A stretch of DNA of 64,000 nucleotides from Runella sp. (GTDB lineage Bacteria > Bacteroidota > Bacteroidia > Cytophagales > Spirosomataceae), in NCBI RefSeq assembly GCF_027484545.1, contig NZ_JAIXST010000212.1, forward strand, positions 1-64,000. Direction: 5' to 3'. The notes under the pieces are model-generated. The model was not told where the DNA came from and searched no databases. It saw only the letters and a program-made list of their open reading frames with translations. The translations under genes were made by a program, and so were the position numbers. This document shows, in pieces, positions 1 to 8,615 of the stretch (positions are counted from its first letter, which is position 1; the number at the start of each line of letters is the position of its first letter).

Positions 1-133
1 AATACCAAAAAAGAATATAACAAATAATATAAGGCTCGTCAGAGAAGATTTTAACTTTGATAGACAAAAGGCAAAGAGCTGTTTTGCAAGAAGTTAAACT
101 GTTTTATGAAAAAGCCCTGAGCAATTACTAAAG

Positions 134-1439
134 TTGACCGTTTTGACCAAATTTCTCTACTTACTGATTTGTGCAGGATGCGTGGCTTGCCAAACCCAAT
201 CCACTTCCCAACAAGCCTGGACTGCTACAGACGACGTTCCTTTGTGTCGTAGTGTTGCCACTCTTGCGGGAATGGACGATTTGCCCGTTCCCTCTTTTCG
301 AGATAACATCGGAAACAGTCACTTAACCATTACTACGCAAAGCAAAGAGGCACAACGATGGTTTGATCAGGGAATCAATTTGTTGCATGGGTTTTGGCAC
401 GTAGAAGCTTACCGAGCGTTCCGTCAGGTTATCAAAATCGACAGTACCTGTGCCATGGGCTACTGGGGACTTGCGATGTGTCAGCCAGGGTTTGGAGGGG
501 CTGATAATACGATTTGGACGAATGCCATCAACAAAGCAGATGCTTTGAAAAACAAGAGCCTGTCACTGGAAAAAGCATTCATCGAAGCAGGCGATGTGTT
601 GGTAAAACAGGGGCTTGGGCCCGCACAAACGTCCTTCCGAAATTTATACAAATCGTATCCCGACGAGCCGGAGGCTATCGCGTTTGCTTCGATTATTCTT
701 CGTCAACATCAAAATGAAGCGACTCAGTTGGAGGTAAAGGCCTTATTGGAAAATGCCCTAAAACGCTTTCCTAGTCATACCGGCTTGTTACACTATTATG
801 TTCACGTGATGGAATTGCGTCCTGAGTTTGCCAAAGCTGAAGCAACAGCGGAGAAAATGGTAAAATTGGCAGCCAATTCTCCACACTTAGTACACATGCC
901 TGGACACCTCTATTTTTTGGCGGGTGATTACGATAAAGCTGTGGCCGTATATACCCAAGCCCGGAAGCAGGAAGTTGCTTATCATGCGGCTGAACATATT
1001 CCCTTGGCGGCTAACCAAAACTATTTGCACAACCTTCACTTTTTGGCCGTGACCCAAGCCGAGCGCGGCGATTATGAGGCTGATTTGGAAGCGGCAAACC
1101 AACTTGCCAATACAACCTTGAGTACTACTGTACCCAACGAAGGGGCAGCTTTGATAATGAAACTTTGATATTATGAGCATGGCTCGTTATGAACTCGCCG
1201 GTTGGATAGATAACATAAACCCTGCCCAGCCTTTCAACGATATGGCTTGGAAAGAGGCTCTAAATCTTGAAAAATATATTCTGTACGACGAGCCGCCACG
1301 GTTGATGTATCCCATGGGAGAAAGTTTGGGGAGATTGCATCAGTACCGAAATGAAAAAAGCAAGGCGAAACAAGCCTATGCACTGGCACTGCAAAAACGC
1401 CCCAAAAGCCCGATGATTTTGAAGTTGATGAATAAATAA
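134..1439 (+). pseudogene. Secreted TPR protein, frameshifted and probably internally shortened
   Basis: The first open frame (TTG at 134 to TGA at 1168) encodes an N-terminal export segment (LYLLICAGC) followed by helix pairs of TPR type, including the family phrase LVHMPGHLYFLAGDYDKA. A second frame (1173-1439) carries what looks like the C-terminus of the same family (YDEPPRLMYPMGESLGRL plus a last TPR). Removing one T near 1164-1166 would fuse the frames. From memory, relatives are about 540-600 residues and the two parts total about 430, so residues also seem missing between them. The frame has no ATG start. I infer a decayed gene; a sequencing error at the short T run could explain the frameshift but not the short length. 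Function unknown. Confidence 0.6.
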
Positions 1440-1515
1440 AGTTCAACTTATCGGTGAACCGAAACTTGATTGCCTTTTGAGGCAGCAGTCAACATCAAAT
1501 AATGAGTAGGCTTTT

Positions 1516-1704
1516 TTATTTAGAAACGTTGGTCGTATCCACTGCAATGGAATCGGATTCAGTTGTTACATCAAAGGCTCTTACAATTTGTTTTTTCTTA
1601 TTCCAGGGAGCCGTTGTACGACGCGCCATATCAATGGCAATCAGTGCAACAATGGATACAAAAACGATAGTGGCGATAATAAATATTTTGCGGTTGCGAT
1701 TCAT
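1516..1704 (-). CDS. Small single-pass membrane protein, unknown
   Basis: I use the internal ATG at 1704, giving MNRNRKIFIIATIVFVSI..., 62 residues. The longer track start would run through a heptad-repeat array and lacks a membrane-protein-like N-terminus. One hydrophobic helix (about residues 8-25) is followed by a positively charged stretch (MARRTTAPWNKKKQ) and a Thr/Ser/Asp-rich tail, as in a small inner-membrane protein with a short soluble tail. It lies downstream of sixA on the same strand, about 85 bp apart. No family recognised. Confidence 0.55.
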   Translation of the reverse strand: MNRNRKIFIIATIVFVSIVALIAIDMARRTTAPWNKKKQIVRAFDVTTESDSIAVDTTNVSK

Positions 1705-1713
1705 AAAGTGTAG

Positions 1714-1774
1714 GAGCGAGTAGTGAGGAGCGAGAATCAATGACCGCACAGGCAGCCCCGTTCTCACTCCTCAC
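1714..1774. repeat. Degenerate heptad array, inverted halves (locus 1)
   Basis: The left half reads as consecutive 7-mers GAGCGAG TAGTGAG GAGCGAG. About 26 bp later the right half reads TTCTCAC TCCTCAC, nearly the reverse complement (13 of 14 bases), so the two halves can form a hairpin. On the minus strand the left half runs almost into the ATG at 1704. The same 7-bp grammar occurs at 48359, 58425 and, more loosely, 52135. Confidence 0.7.
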
Positions 1775-1789
1775 CACAGCGGTGGGCCG

Positions 1790-2293
1790 CTACTGATTTT
1801 TAAATTGTTTGGGAGAATCGTAACTAATAAATTTACCCGTACGAGCAGATACAGCAGCCCATTCCAGATTCTCGAATTCAATGGTTACTACGCCACCTTT
1901 CGACATGGAGCCGATATCGGCGCCGGTGAGGTATTCGGAGAAATAGCTAACGTCGGGATTATGTCCGAAAACCATCAGATACTGACATGATTCGGGCGCC
2001 GTATTGACAGCGGCTAAATAGGATTTAGGGCCGTTGTCGTAAAGTCCCCGCGTAGTTTGAATGAGTTCTTTAGCATAGTCCAGTTGTTCAGCCATGAGTT
2101 GGGCCGTTTGCAAGGCCCGTGCTGCTGAACTGCTTATTAAAACATCAGGGTGTAAACCTTTGTCAGCCAAAAACTTTCCCATTCGGGCAGCATCCAACAT
2201 TCCGGGCGTGGTAAGCTCGCGCTCGAAGTCCTTAAAGTAAGGCAACCCTTCTTCGGCTTTGGCGTGGCGAACAATATACAGGTAGCGTTTCAT
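1790..2293 (-). CDS. sixA: SixA-like phosphohistidine phosphatase
   Basis: A histidine-phosphatase (phosphoglycerate-mutase-like) protein of 167 residues from the ATG at 2293 (MKRYLYIVRHAKAEEG). The catalytic RHA motif is at residues 9-11, and the second histidine is in VFGHNPDVSYF. It is short and single-domain like SixA, which removes phosphate from histidine-containing phosphotransfer proteins; the physiological target here is unknown. The longer ORF start would overlap the upstream promoter. It is divergent from the 2352 membrane gene, with overlapping promoter regions between them. Confidence 0.8.
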   Translation of the reverse strand: MKRYLYIVRHAKAEEGLPYFKDFERELTTPGMLDAARMGKFLADKGLHPDVLISSSAARALQTAQLMAEQLDYAKELIQTTRGLYDNGPKSYLAAVNTAPESCQYLMVFGHNPDVSYFSEYLTGADIGSMSKGGVVTIEFENLEWAAVSARTGKFISYDSPKQFKNQ

Positions 2294-2309
2294 TGATGAA
2301 ATGTTTTGG

Positions 2310-2340
2310 CAAAAATAGGCTATCTTTGTCGGCTCGCCAA
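2310..2340 (-). promoter_or_regulatory. Bacteroidetes-type promoter for sixA
   Basis: On the minus strand, TTG is followed by 20 bp and then TATTTTTG, matching the Bacteroidetes -33/-7 pattern (TTTG, TAnnTTTG). It lies 17 bp upstream of the chosen sixA ATG, which supports that start. Confidence 0.65.
2321..2328 (+). promoter_or_regulatory. -7 promoter element for the 2352 membrane gene
   Basis: TATCTTTG fits TAnnTTTG and lies 23 bp before the ATG. No good -33 box is seen at the usual distance. It is embedded in the divergent sixA promoter, so the two promoters physically overlap. Confidence 0.4.
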
Positions 2341-2351
2341 GTGTCGTACGC

Positions 2352-4091
2352 ATGAAATTTTTGAACTATCTCGTTGCATTACTGCTGTTTATTGTTGTTT
2401 CCGTTTTTTACCGCTTCGTCCATCAGAATGCTGTTAATGTTCCATATTTTGATGATTATGCCTATTTAGAATACATCATTAAATTCATTCAGGCGCCCAA
2501 TGCGTGGGATTTTTTGCGCGAATTGGAATACAAGCACAACGGCCACGGTGTCATTACAGCTAAATTGGTGTTTTGGATGGATTATCTTCTAACGGGGCAA
2601 GCCAACTACCGAACTCTAATTTTAGTCGGCAGCAGTTTAGTGGCTTTTTTGTTTCTTTATTTTTGGAAAATACTGTCAGCCAATAAATTACCTTTCTTTT
2701 TTGTTCTTCCTATTGGTCTTTTTCTCTTTACCCCGGCTTATCACGAAAATATCTTTTGGGCGGCGGCTCTGTGGCAATACACCGTTTCTTTTGTTATAGG
2801 GGTTCTTACTTATTATCTATTGGCAAAGCCTACTCGTTGGTCGCTGGCTGGGGCAATCGTTTCAGGGTTCCTGTTGACCTACACCAACGGAAATGGTTTG
2901 TTTGGTATGTATATTGGCGTGTTGATACCCTTACTGCAAAGCCGTTATCGAACCGCCGGTATTTGGCTTTTGGCCTGTATGCTGACTACTGCGATTTTTT
3001 ATTGGTACTATCCTTTTGGATTTGGGTCATTGGGGCAGGAGAAAAGCCTTAGAAATTCACTGCTTACCATTATCTCTTTCTTTGGAGCAAGCGCTTCCTA
3101 TCTGCGGGGACGTTTGCCTGAGGTGGTCGTTTTAGGCGGTGCGATTACCCTTACTCTAATAACATTGGCGATTTGGCTGGGAGTTTTATACGTAAAGAGC
3201 GTTTTGCTGGGTTTTTTGCAATGCGGACGCTTGCAAAGAATGAATGTTAAGGTGCCTTTTCTGTTATCAACATTTACAAAAAGTCGGGAAAATGTGTCGC
3301 TTTTGACCCTACTTGCTTGGTTGTTGGTGACGGGGTTAGGCGTAGCAACCGCTCGGGCGGGTCAAAATTTGGAAACGCCGGGTCGGTACATGATTTACTC
3401 CGTAATGGCTGTAGTGGCGCTGTACGTCACTTTTTTGATTCTGCTACCCAAACGCGGGCAGTGGATTTTGGCGGGCGGAATGACCGTTTTTGGAAGTTTG
3501 TTTCTGCTGGGAACGTATCTTTTTGCCGCTCCTGATATTATTAATTTTCGTAATTCACTCTTAGCCGATGCTTTTTCCCTTCAACAACATCAACGGGTAA
3601 GTGGTAAGCTGGAAACGATGACGAATTTGGTGGTAAAGAAGTACTTTGACGAAGCTGTTGAGAAAGGCATTTACGTTTTTCCCGAAACGCCCGTTAGCCC
3701 AAATCAAATTACTGATTTTGATTCTTCTCAAGTCAAGGCAGAGCCTATGACTTTTGAAATAGATACTTTACCGGCTTATGGAGGAATTCTGATTAACAAA
3801 ATCAAGAATGAAAGTGCATCTATTCAGCAAGGAGATTCCAAAAATGGATTATTTCTTATTCTGAAAAATGATTCAGCAACCTATCTGACAGCAGTACGAC
3901 AAACGCCCAATCGGGATAGAAAAGCATTTTTGAAAAGCGGCTATTATTTTAGAGAAGGTTTTGAAGCATTGGTGTATCAGGACAATGTCCCTGCGGGAAC
4001 GTATCATTTGGGATTGTTATACTGCGAAGGAGAAAAACGCCGACTTGTTTATACACCGCAACAACTTAACATTCAAGATTTTCAGAAATAA
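2352..4091 (+). CDS. Polytopic membrane protein, GT-C glycosyltransferase-like
   Basis: 579 residues. An N-terminal membrane helix is followed by an extracytoplasmic loop with a DD pair (NVPYFDDYAYLEY), then about ten further hydrophobic helices to about residue 400, and a soluble C-terminal region of about 170 residues with beta-rich character. The first loop with adjacent acidic residues plus multiple helices is the general plan of GT-C lipid-linked-sugar transferases, but no specific family signature is recognised, so the activity is an inference. Divergent from sixA; prfC follows 103 bp downstream with its own promoter. Confidence 0.55.
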   Translation: MKFLNYLVALLLFIVVSVFYRFVHQNAVNVPYFDDYAYLEYIIKFIQAPNAWDFLRELEYKHNGHGVITAKLVFWMDYLLTGQANYRTLILVGSSLVAFLFLYFWKILSANKLPFFFVLPIGLFLFTPAYHENIFWAAALWQYTVSFVIGVLTYYLLAKPTRWSLAGAIVSGFLLTYTNGNGLFGMYIGVLIPLLQSRYRTAGIWLLACMLTTAIFYWYYPFGFGSLGQEKSLRNSLLTIISFFGASASYLRGRLPEVVVLGGAITLTLITLAIWLGVLYVKSVLLGFLQCGRLQRMNVKVPFLLSTFTKSRENVSLLTLLAWLLVTGLGVATARAGQNLETPGRYMIYSVMAVVALYVTFLILLPKRGQWILAGGMTVFGSLFLLGTYLFAAPDIINFRNSLLADAFSLQQHQRVSGKLETMTNLVVKKYFDEAVEKGIYVFPETPVSPNQITDFDSSQVKAEPMTFEIDTLPAYGGILINKIKNESASIQQGDSKNGLFLILKNDSATYLTAVRQTPNRDRKAFLKSGYYFREGFEALVYQDNVPAGTYHLGLLYCEGEKRRLVYTPQQLNIQDFQK

Positions 4092-4117
4092 GAAACTGCT
4101 TTTTAGTTTTAAGCCGC

Positions 4118-4125
4118 TAACTTTG
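4118..4125 (+). promoter_or_regulatory. -7 promoter element for prfC
   Basis: TAACTTTG is an exact TAnnTTTG match 69 bp before the prfC start. The -33 region is weak (CTG at about the right distance), leaving a leader of roughly 60 nt. Confidence 0.5.
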
Positions 4126-4194
4126 CGGACTTTTTAATAAATCCAATCTTGCCAAGGCAAATTGAGGTAAACTCAATATTTTAATTTCCTCACA

Positions 4195-5790
4195 ATGAGT
4201 ACTGTAGAACAAGAAATAGCCAAACGGCGCACCTTTGCCATCATCAGTCACCCGGATGCGGGAAAGACGACTTTGACTGAAAAATTACTTCTTTTTGGAG
4301 GCGCTATTCAAACGGCGGGGGCTGTGAAGTCCAATAAAATCAAGAAAACGGCCACCTCCGACTTCATGGAAATTGAAAAACAACGGGGGATTTCGGTGGC
4401 AACCTCGGTAATGACTTTTGAATACAATAGTCTACTTATCAATATTTTAGATACACCGGGTCACAAAGATTTTGCCGAAGATACTTACCGTACATTGACG
4501 GCGGTCGACTCGGTTATTTTGGTGATTGACTGCGTGAAAGGGGTGGAGGAACAAACCGAGCGCCTGATGGAAGTGTGCCGGATGCGTGATACCCCCGTGA
4601 TTATATTTATCAATAAAATGGATAGAGAAGGTCAAAACCCGTTTGATTTGTTGGATGAACTGGAGCAAAAACTGAACCTGAAAGTACGTCCGCTTACGTG
4701 GCCGGTCAACGGAGGAGCGACTTTTAAGGGCGTATACCACTTGTTGGAGAAACAAATGTATTTTTTCAAAGGAAACAAAACGAAAATTGAAGAAGAGGTA
4801 GTTTTGTTGGAATTGGATTCGGATGAGTTGGATAAAAAAGTAGGCGAACGCGATGCCGCTCAACTCCGAGAAGATGTGGAACTGATTGAAGGGGTGTATG
4901 AAGAATTTAACCGGGAAGATTATTTGTCGGGAAAAATAGCCCCCGTTTTCTTTGGCAGTGCGGTCAACAATTTTGGGGTGCGGGAATTATTGGAAGCCTT
5001 TTGCCAAATTTCTCCTTTTCCGATTGCCCGTCAAACTAACGTGCGTTTAGTAGAGCCTTTGGAGAAGAAATTTACAGGTTTTATTTTCAAAATCCACGCC
5101 AACATCGACCCGCGCCACCGGGACCGTATTGCGTTTTTACGGGTGTGTTCAGGTGTATTTGAGCGGGGTAAATTTTATCATCATACGCGGTTAGACAAAG
5201 ATGTACGTTTCTCTAACCCCTATAGTTTTATGGCTTCTGCCAAAGAAGTAATTGATGAAGGTTTTCCAGGCGACGTGGTCGGTTTGTATGACACCGGGAC
5301 CTTTAAAATCGGCGATACGCTTACGGAAGGAGAAAATTTACAATATGCGGGTATTCCGAGTTTTTCACCCGAAATTTTCAAAGAATTAATCAACCTTGAC
5401 CCGATGAAATCCAAGCAACTGGAAAAAGGGGTACAGCAGTTGACCGACGAAGGGGTAGCCCAATTGTTTACGGTGCAACCTGGAAATCGGAAAGTAGTGG
5501 GAACAGTTGGTGAACTGCAATTTGAAGTGATTCAATACCGCCTTGAACATGAGTACGGAGCCAAATGCCGTTGGGTTCCCATGAACACGACACGTGCTTG
5601 TTGGATTACCTGCGAAGACCCTAAAAAATTACAGGAGTTTATCCGATTGAAAGGAACACAGATTGGCTACGATAAAGATGATAATCCGGTTTTTCTGGCA
5701 GATTCAGAGTGGATGCTTCGAATGAATCGGACCAACAATCCGGAAATACAGTTTCATACAACGTCGGAATTCAAAGTAATGGCAGACTAA
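4195..5790 (+). CDS. prfC: Peptide chain release factor 3 (RF3)
   Basis: 531 residues, the normal RF3 length. The translational GTPase motifs are present in order: G1 HPDAGKTTL (about residues 19-27), G2 region [10 protein letters not shown]3 DTPGHKDF, G4 NKMD. EF-Tu-like domain 2 and the RF3 C-terminal domain follow (GELQFEV, RWV). RF3 recycles RF1 and RF2 from the ribosome after peptide release. Monocistronic, with its own promoter and a strong intrinsic terminator. Confidence 0.97.
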   Translation: MSTVEQEIAKRRTFAIISHPDAGKTTLTEKLLLFGGAIQTAGAVKSNKIKKTATSDFMEIEKQRGISVATSVMTFEYNSLLINILDTPGHKDFAEDTYRTLTAVDSVILVIDCVKGVEEQTERLMEVCRMRDTPVIIFINKMDREGQNPFDLLDELEQKLNLKVRPLTWPVNGGATFKGVYHLLEKQMYFFKGNKTKIEEEVVLLELDSDELDKKVGERDAAQLREDVELIEGVYEEFNREDYLSGKIAPVFFGSAVNNFGVRELLEAFCQISPFPIARQTNVRLVEPLEKKFTGFIFKIHANIDPRHRDRIAFLRVCSGVFERGKFYHHTRLDKDVRFSNPYSFMASAKEVIDEGFPGDVVGLYDTGTFKIGDTLTEGENLQYAGIPSFSPEIFKELINLDPMKSKQLEKGVQQLTDEGVAQLFTVQPGNRKVVGTVGELQFEVIQYRLEHEYGAKCRWVPMNTTRACWITCEDPKKLQEFIRLKGTQIGYDKDDNPVFLADSEWMLRMNRTNNPEIQFHTTSEFKVMAD

Positions 5791-5797
5791 ACATAAG

Positions 5798-5822
5798 GCG
5801 GGGTAACACCCCGCTTTTTTTT
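5798..5822 (+). terminator. Intrinsic terminator of prfC
   Basis: Hairpin GCGGGGTAACACCCCGC followed by a run of eight T, starting 8 bp after the prfC stop. Confidence 0.9.
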
Positions 5823-5851
5823 ATTTTGATACATTTAGGGGCTAAAACCAA

Positions 5852-5886
5852 AATAAAAAAGCTGCCCGAAATTATCGAACAGCTTT
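5852..5886 (-). terminator. Intrinsic terminator of the beta-phosphoglucomutase gene
   Basis: On the minus strand, AAAGCTG ... CAGCTTTTTT forms a 7-bp stem followed by a U run. It lies about 100 bp past the pgmB stop; the region between it and pgmB shows nothing else. Confidence 0.7.
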
Positions 5887-5987
5887 CCGACTATATCCAC
5901 ACCATTATTAGTTGTGCAAATATAGATAGAAAACAATTTATTCCAAAAAAAATCCTGTCTTTTTTTGAGAGCCCGGACCCACGAAAA

Positions 5988-6644
5988 TTACTCAGAAAAC
6001 AAGGTTTTTTTTAAGTCAGCAGGAGCTAAATTGTTTAGATTGGCTAAAACTATATCTGCTTCTTTTAAAACGTCAGGGTGGCCGATACCAACCGTTTTCA
6101 TCCCTGCTCTTTTGCCCGATTCAATCCCTGCAACAGCATCTTCAAAGACCACACATTCGTCGGGAGAAACCCCCAATTCTTCGGCCCCTTTCAAAAATAC
6201 TTCGGGGTCGGGCTTGCCTTTGGAAATTTTGGTGCCGTCGATAATCACATCAAAAGCATCCACAATTCCGATGTGTTCCAAAATAGGTCTGGCGTTTTTG
6301 CTGACTGAGCCAAGGCCAATTTTGATACCTGCGTCTCGTGTTTCCTTGAGAAATTTTTGGATGCCCGGCAAAATATCGTCGGGAGTCATTTGATTGACCA
6401 ATTCTACATACCACTGATTTTTGAGCGTAGCGTAGGTTTCTTTCGTGGCATCATCCAATGTTACTCCACCTTCTGCAAGAATTCGGTCGAGTGATTCGGT
6501 TCGGCTGACGCCCTTGAGGCTTTCGTTAAATTCTTCCGAAATATCAAATCCCAGTTTTTCATTGGCCAGTCGCCTCCAAGCTTGATAATGAAAATGTGCG
6601 GTATCGACAATCACTCCGTCGAGGTCAAAAAGAAATGCCTGCAT
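5988..6644 (-). CDS. pgmB: Beta-phosphoglucomutase (HAD superfamily)
   Basis: 218 residues, typical for the family. The HAD motif I is FDLDGVIVDT (residues 6-15) and the PGM-type cap contains HYQAWRRLA and the KGVSRTESL loop. Motif III is in KGKPDPEVFL and motif IV in VVFEDAVAGIESGKRAGM. It interconverts beta-glucose-1-phosphate and glucose-6-phosphate in maltose/trehalose breakdown. No sugar phosphorylase is adjacent, so the pathway partner is elsewhere. Confidence 0.9.
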   Translation of the reverse strand: MQAFLFDLDGVIVDTAHFHYQAWRRLANEKLGFDISEEFNESLKGVSRTESLDRILAEGGVTLDDATKETYATLKNQWYVELVNQMTPDDILPGIQKFLKETRDAGIKIGLGSVSKNARPILEHIGIVDAFDVIIDGTKISKGKPDPEVFLKGAEELGVSPDECVVFEDAVAGIESGKRAGMKTVGIGHPDVLKEADIVLANLNNLAPADLKKTLFSE

Positions 6645-6669
6645 GGCGCATCATAGGTTTGGTGAAGCG

Positions 6670-6677
6670 CAAAAATA
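6670..6677 (-). promoter_or_regulatory. -7 promoter element for pgmB
   Basis: Minus-strand TATTTTTG, 25 bp upstream of the pgmB ATG; the -33 box is not convincing. Confidence 0.4.
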
Positions 6678-6710
6678 AGGCAGAAAAGGGGAATTTAAGA
6701 CGAATAAGAA

Positions 6711-7589
6711 TTATTTCGTAGGAAAACCGCTCTTTTTTAACGTTTCAAAAAGTGATTGAACATCTTTGATGCGTTGATCACCGTTAAGCGAAAAATACCA
6801 AAACGTTTCCAGTTCGCCTCGGTGCATCGACTGATTCATGTCGCCGCTTTGGGATTTGTGCGAAGCCTTCACCCAGTCAGCCACAATCATGTAGCTGTGT
6901 TTGAGATCTTCTCCAAACCCGTACGAGCGATCAAACTCAAAGACGGGAGCGGTAGCGCTGATTTTGGTTTCGGGATAGCTTTCCAGTTCCGTAAAACGGA
7001 AAGTGGAATTTTTATTGGCCGATTGTCCGCCTAAGATAATCGGCTTTTTTGTGCCTTTGTAGCGTTGAACGGCGCGTAATGCGCAGAGGGAGGCTGATTT
7101 ATGATGAGCGTGTTGCCCTTCGTGCGGTACCAGGCAAAAGATGTAATCGTACTGCCCTTTGGCCAAAATCTCGTCCAATCGGCGTTCAATGTAACTGATA
7201 TCCCAGCGCTTTCCTTCCAAATAAGGCTTTTCGTTGCGGTTGTAATAATCGTCAATTTGGTCAAAAAAGAAGTAATTGCCAATCCCCAAAATTTCTCCGG
7301 CCGCCATCATTTCTTTTTTTCGAATCAAGGGTAAATTTTTGCGACCTACCACCGAATCAAGCATATTCATTCCGTAATACATCGAAGCCACCATGCCGTT
7401 GAAACCGCTGGAAGCGTCGGTAATCAAGGCCAAATCGGCGGAGCCCTTCAATTCGTGCGTAATTTTAAAAACCGTAACGGGAAACATCGTTTCATCGTCA
7501 GGGTGAGCCGTCACAATGAGGACTTTGGGGCCTTGAGCAAAGCCGCTGAAGGAAGCCAAAAAAAGAAGAAAATAAAAGTGGATTTTCAT
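6711..7589 (-). CDS. Exported PIG-L/LmbE family deacetylase
   Basis: 292 residues with a signal peptide (MKIHFYFLLFLASFSGFAQG). The metal-binding motif is VTAHPDDET at about residue 27, and a later histidine-rich block HEGQHAHHKS supplies the remaining zinc ligand. The family removes acetyl groups from N-acetylglucosamine-type or related substrates; here it would act in the periplasm. The substrate is not predictable from the sequence. No operon partner. Confidence 0.85.
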   Translation of the reverse strand: MKIHFYFLLFLASFSGFAQGPKVLIVTAHPDDETMFPVTVFKITHELKGSADLALITDASSGFNGMVASMYYGMNMLDSVVGRKNLPLIRKKEMMAAGEILGIGNYFFFDQIDDYYNRNEKPYLEGKRWDISYIERRLDEILAKGQYDYIFCLVPHEGQHAHHKSASLCALRAVQRYKGTKKPIILGGQSANKNSTFRFTELESYPETKISATAPVFEFDRSYGFGEDLKHSYMIVADWVKASHKSQSGDMNQSMHRGELETFWYFSLNGDQRIKDVQSLFETLKKSGFPTK

Positions 7590-7698
7590 CGAAAAAATGA
7601 TTTAGGGAGCTAATAGACGGTTTTTCAACAAAAAAAGCCATCTTGCAATTATAATACTATTCCTACTCTACGTTATTGGTTACTAAAGCACAATAAAA

Positions 7699-8580
7699 AT
7701 GAAATTTCCTTTTAAGATAGGTCTTTTTTGCAGTCTTTTTCTTAGTTACAATTGTTTAGTTGCCCAAAATAAGCCCACTATTTCTGAAACACTAAATCAG
7801 AACAAAGCTACTCTTCAAACTCGTCTGGCCGAAGACCAAGCCAAAGGTAATTTAAGCACCACTGATGCGGTCCAAACCAATGCCGAACAGCAAATCCGCT
7901 ATTTTGATAAATACGCCATAGAAGCGCAGGAAGGTCAGACATTGATTTTTGAAGTAGAATCGTCGGTTTATCGAGTTATGTTAGGCCTTCAAAGCCCAGA
8001 CGGGAAAACGGTATACAGCTTTGACCCTGCTACTCCCTTTGATGAATACAGTTTTCATCGGTTTCCGTTTAAAGTGACTGTCGGCGGTACGTATTACTTA
8101 TTTGTAACCAGTGCAGATGCTCAAAAAACGGGCTATTATCTGGTTCGCAAAAGCATTTTAACACCTTCCACATCTTCCTACGCCCCCAATACTCCGTTAG
8201 CCCAACGGCTCAAACAACTCATAGCCTTACGAAAATTGGATTTTAGTGCTATTATCGGACCCACCCTGCGAGTTTTTGAGAATGGTGCTAAAAAGATAGC
8301 GTATCAAACCAACTTTCTTTTGGATAATAAGGCAACGGCTGAAATTATCGTCAATCAGGAAACCAAAGCGCATTTTTATCTCTCGTCGCTTTTTGGAACG
8401 TTGCCCGATGAAGCAACCGCTAAACAAAAATTGGAAGAGGTTTGGGCAGCGCTCAAACCCTTGGCACTCAAATACAATTGGCTTGTCCAAAGCGAAGACA
8501 ACAAATACTCGGCCTCGTCTGCCGAAGACTATATCGAAATCAGGGTGGAAGATCGAAAAGTGCTGTTTGAATATTATTAG
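7699..8580 (+). CDS. Secreted protein, unknown
   Basis: 293 residues with a clear signal peptide ending around LVAQ. The middle has a beta-rich module (about residues 70-150) resembling bacterial pre-peptidase-like beta sandwiches (GQTLIFEVESSVYRVMLGLQSPDG; GGTYYLFVTSADAQ). That resemblance is my inference from the pattern. The C-terminal half is mixed and ends with an Asp/Glu-rich stretch. No catalytic motif. It precedes a secreted esterase gene by 35 bp on the same strand, so the two may be co-transcribed. Confidence 0.7.
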   Translation: MKFPFKIGLFCSLFLSYNCLVAQNKPTISETLNQNKATLQTRLAEDQAKGNLSTTDAVQTNAEQQIRYFDKYAIEAQEGQTLIFEVESSVYRVMLGLQSPDGKTVYSFDPATPFDEYSFHRFPFKVTVGGTYYLFVTSADAQKTGYYLVRKSILTPSTSSYAPNTPLAQRLKQLIALRKLDFSAIIGPTLRVFENGAKKIAYQTNFLLDNKATAEIIVNQETKAHFYLSSLFGTLPDEATAKQKLEEVWAALKPLALKYNWLVQSEDNKYSASSAEDYIEIRVEDRKVLFEYY

Positions 8581-8615
8581 AAATCAAGTTTCAACTATAA
8601 ATAAGGAAATTATAG

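Noticed and set aside
33-132. Open frame before the TPR gene ending ...VKLFYEKALSNY-stop
   Set aside because: Protein-like but only 33 codons, with no start and a stop directly before it; could be a remnant of the same gene family.
4447-4863. 138-aa minus-strand ORF inside prfC
   Set aside because: Complementary shadow of an intact, highly conserved gene.
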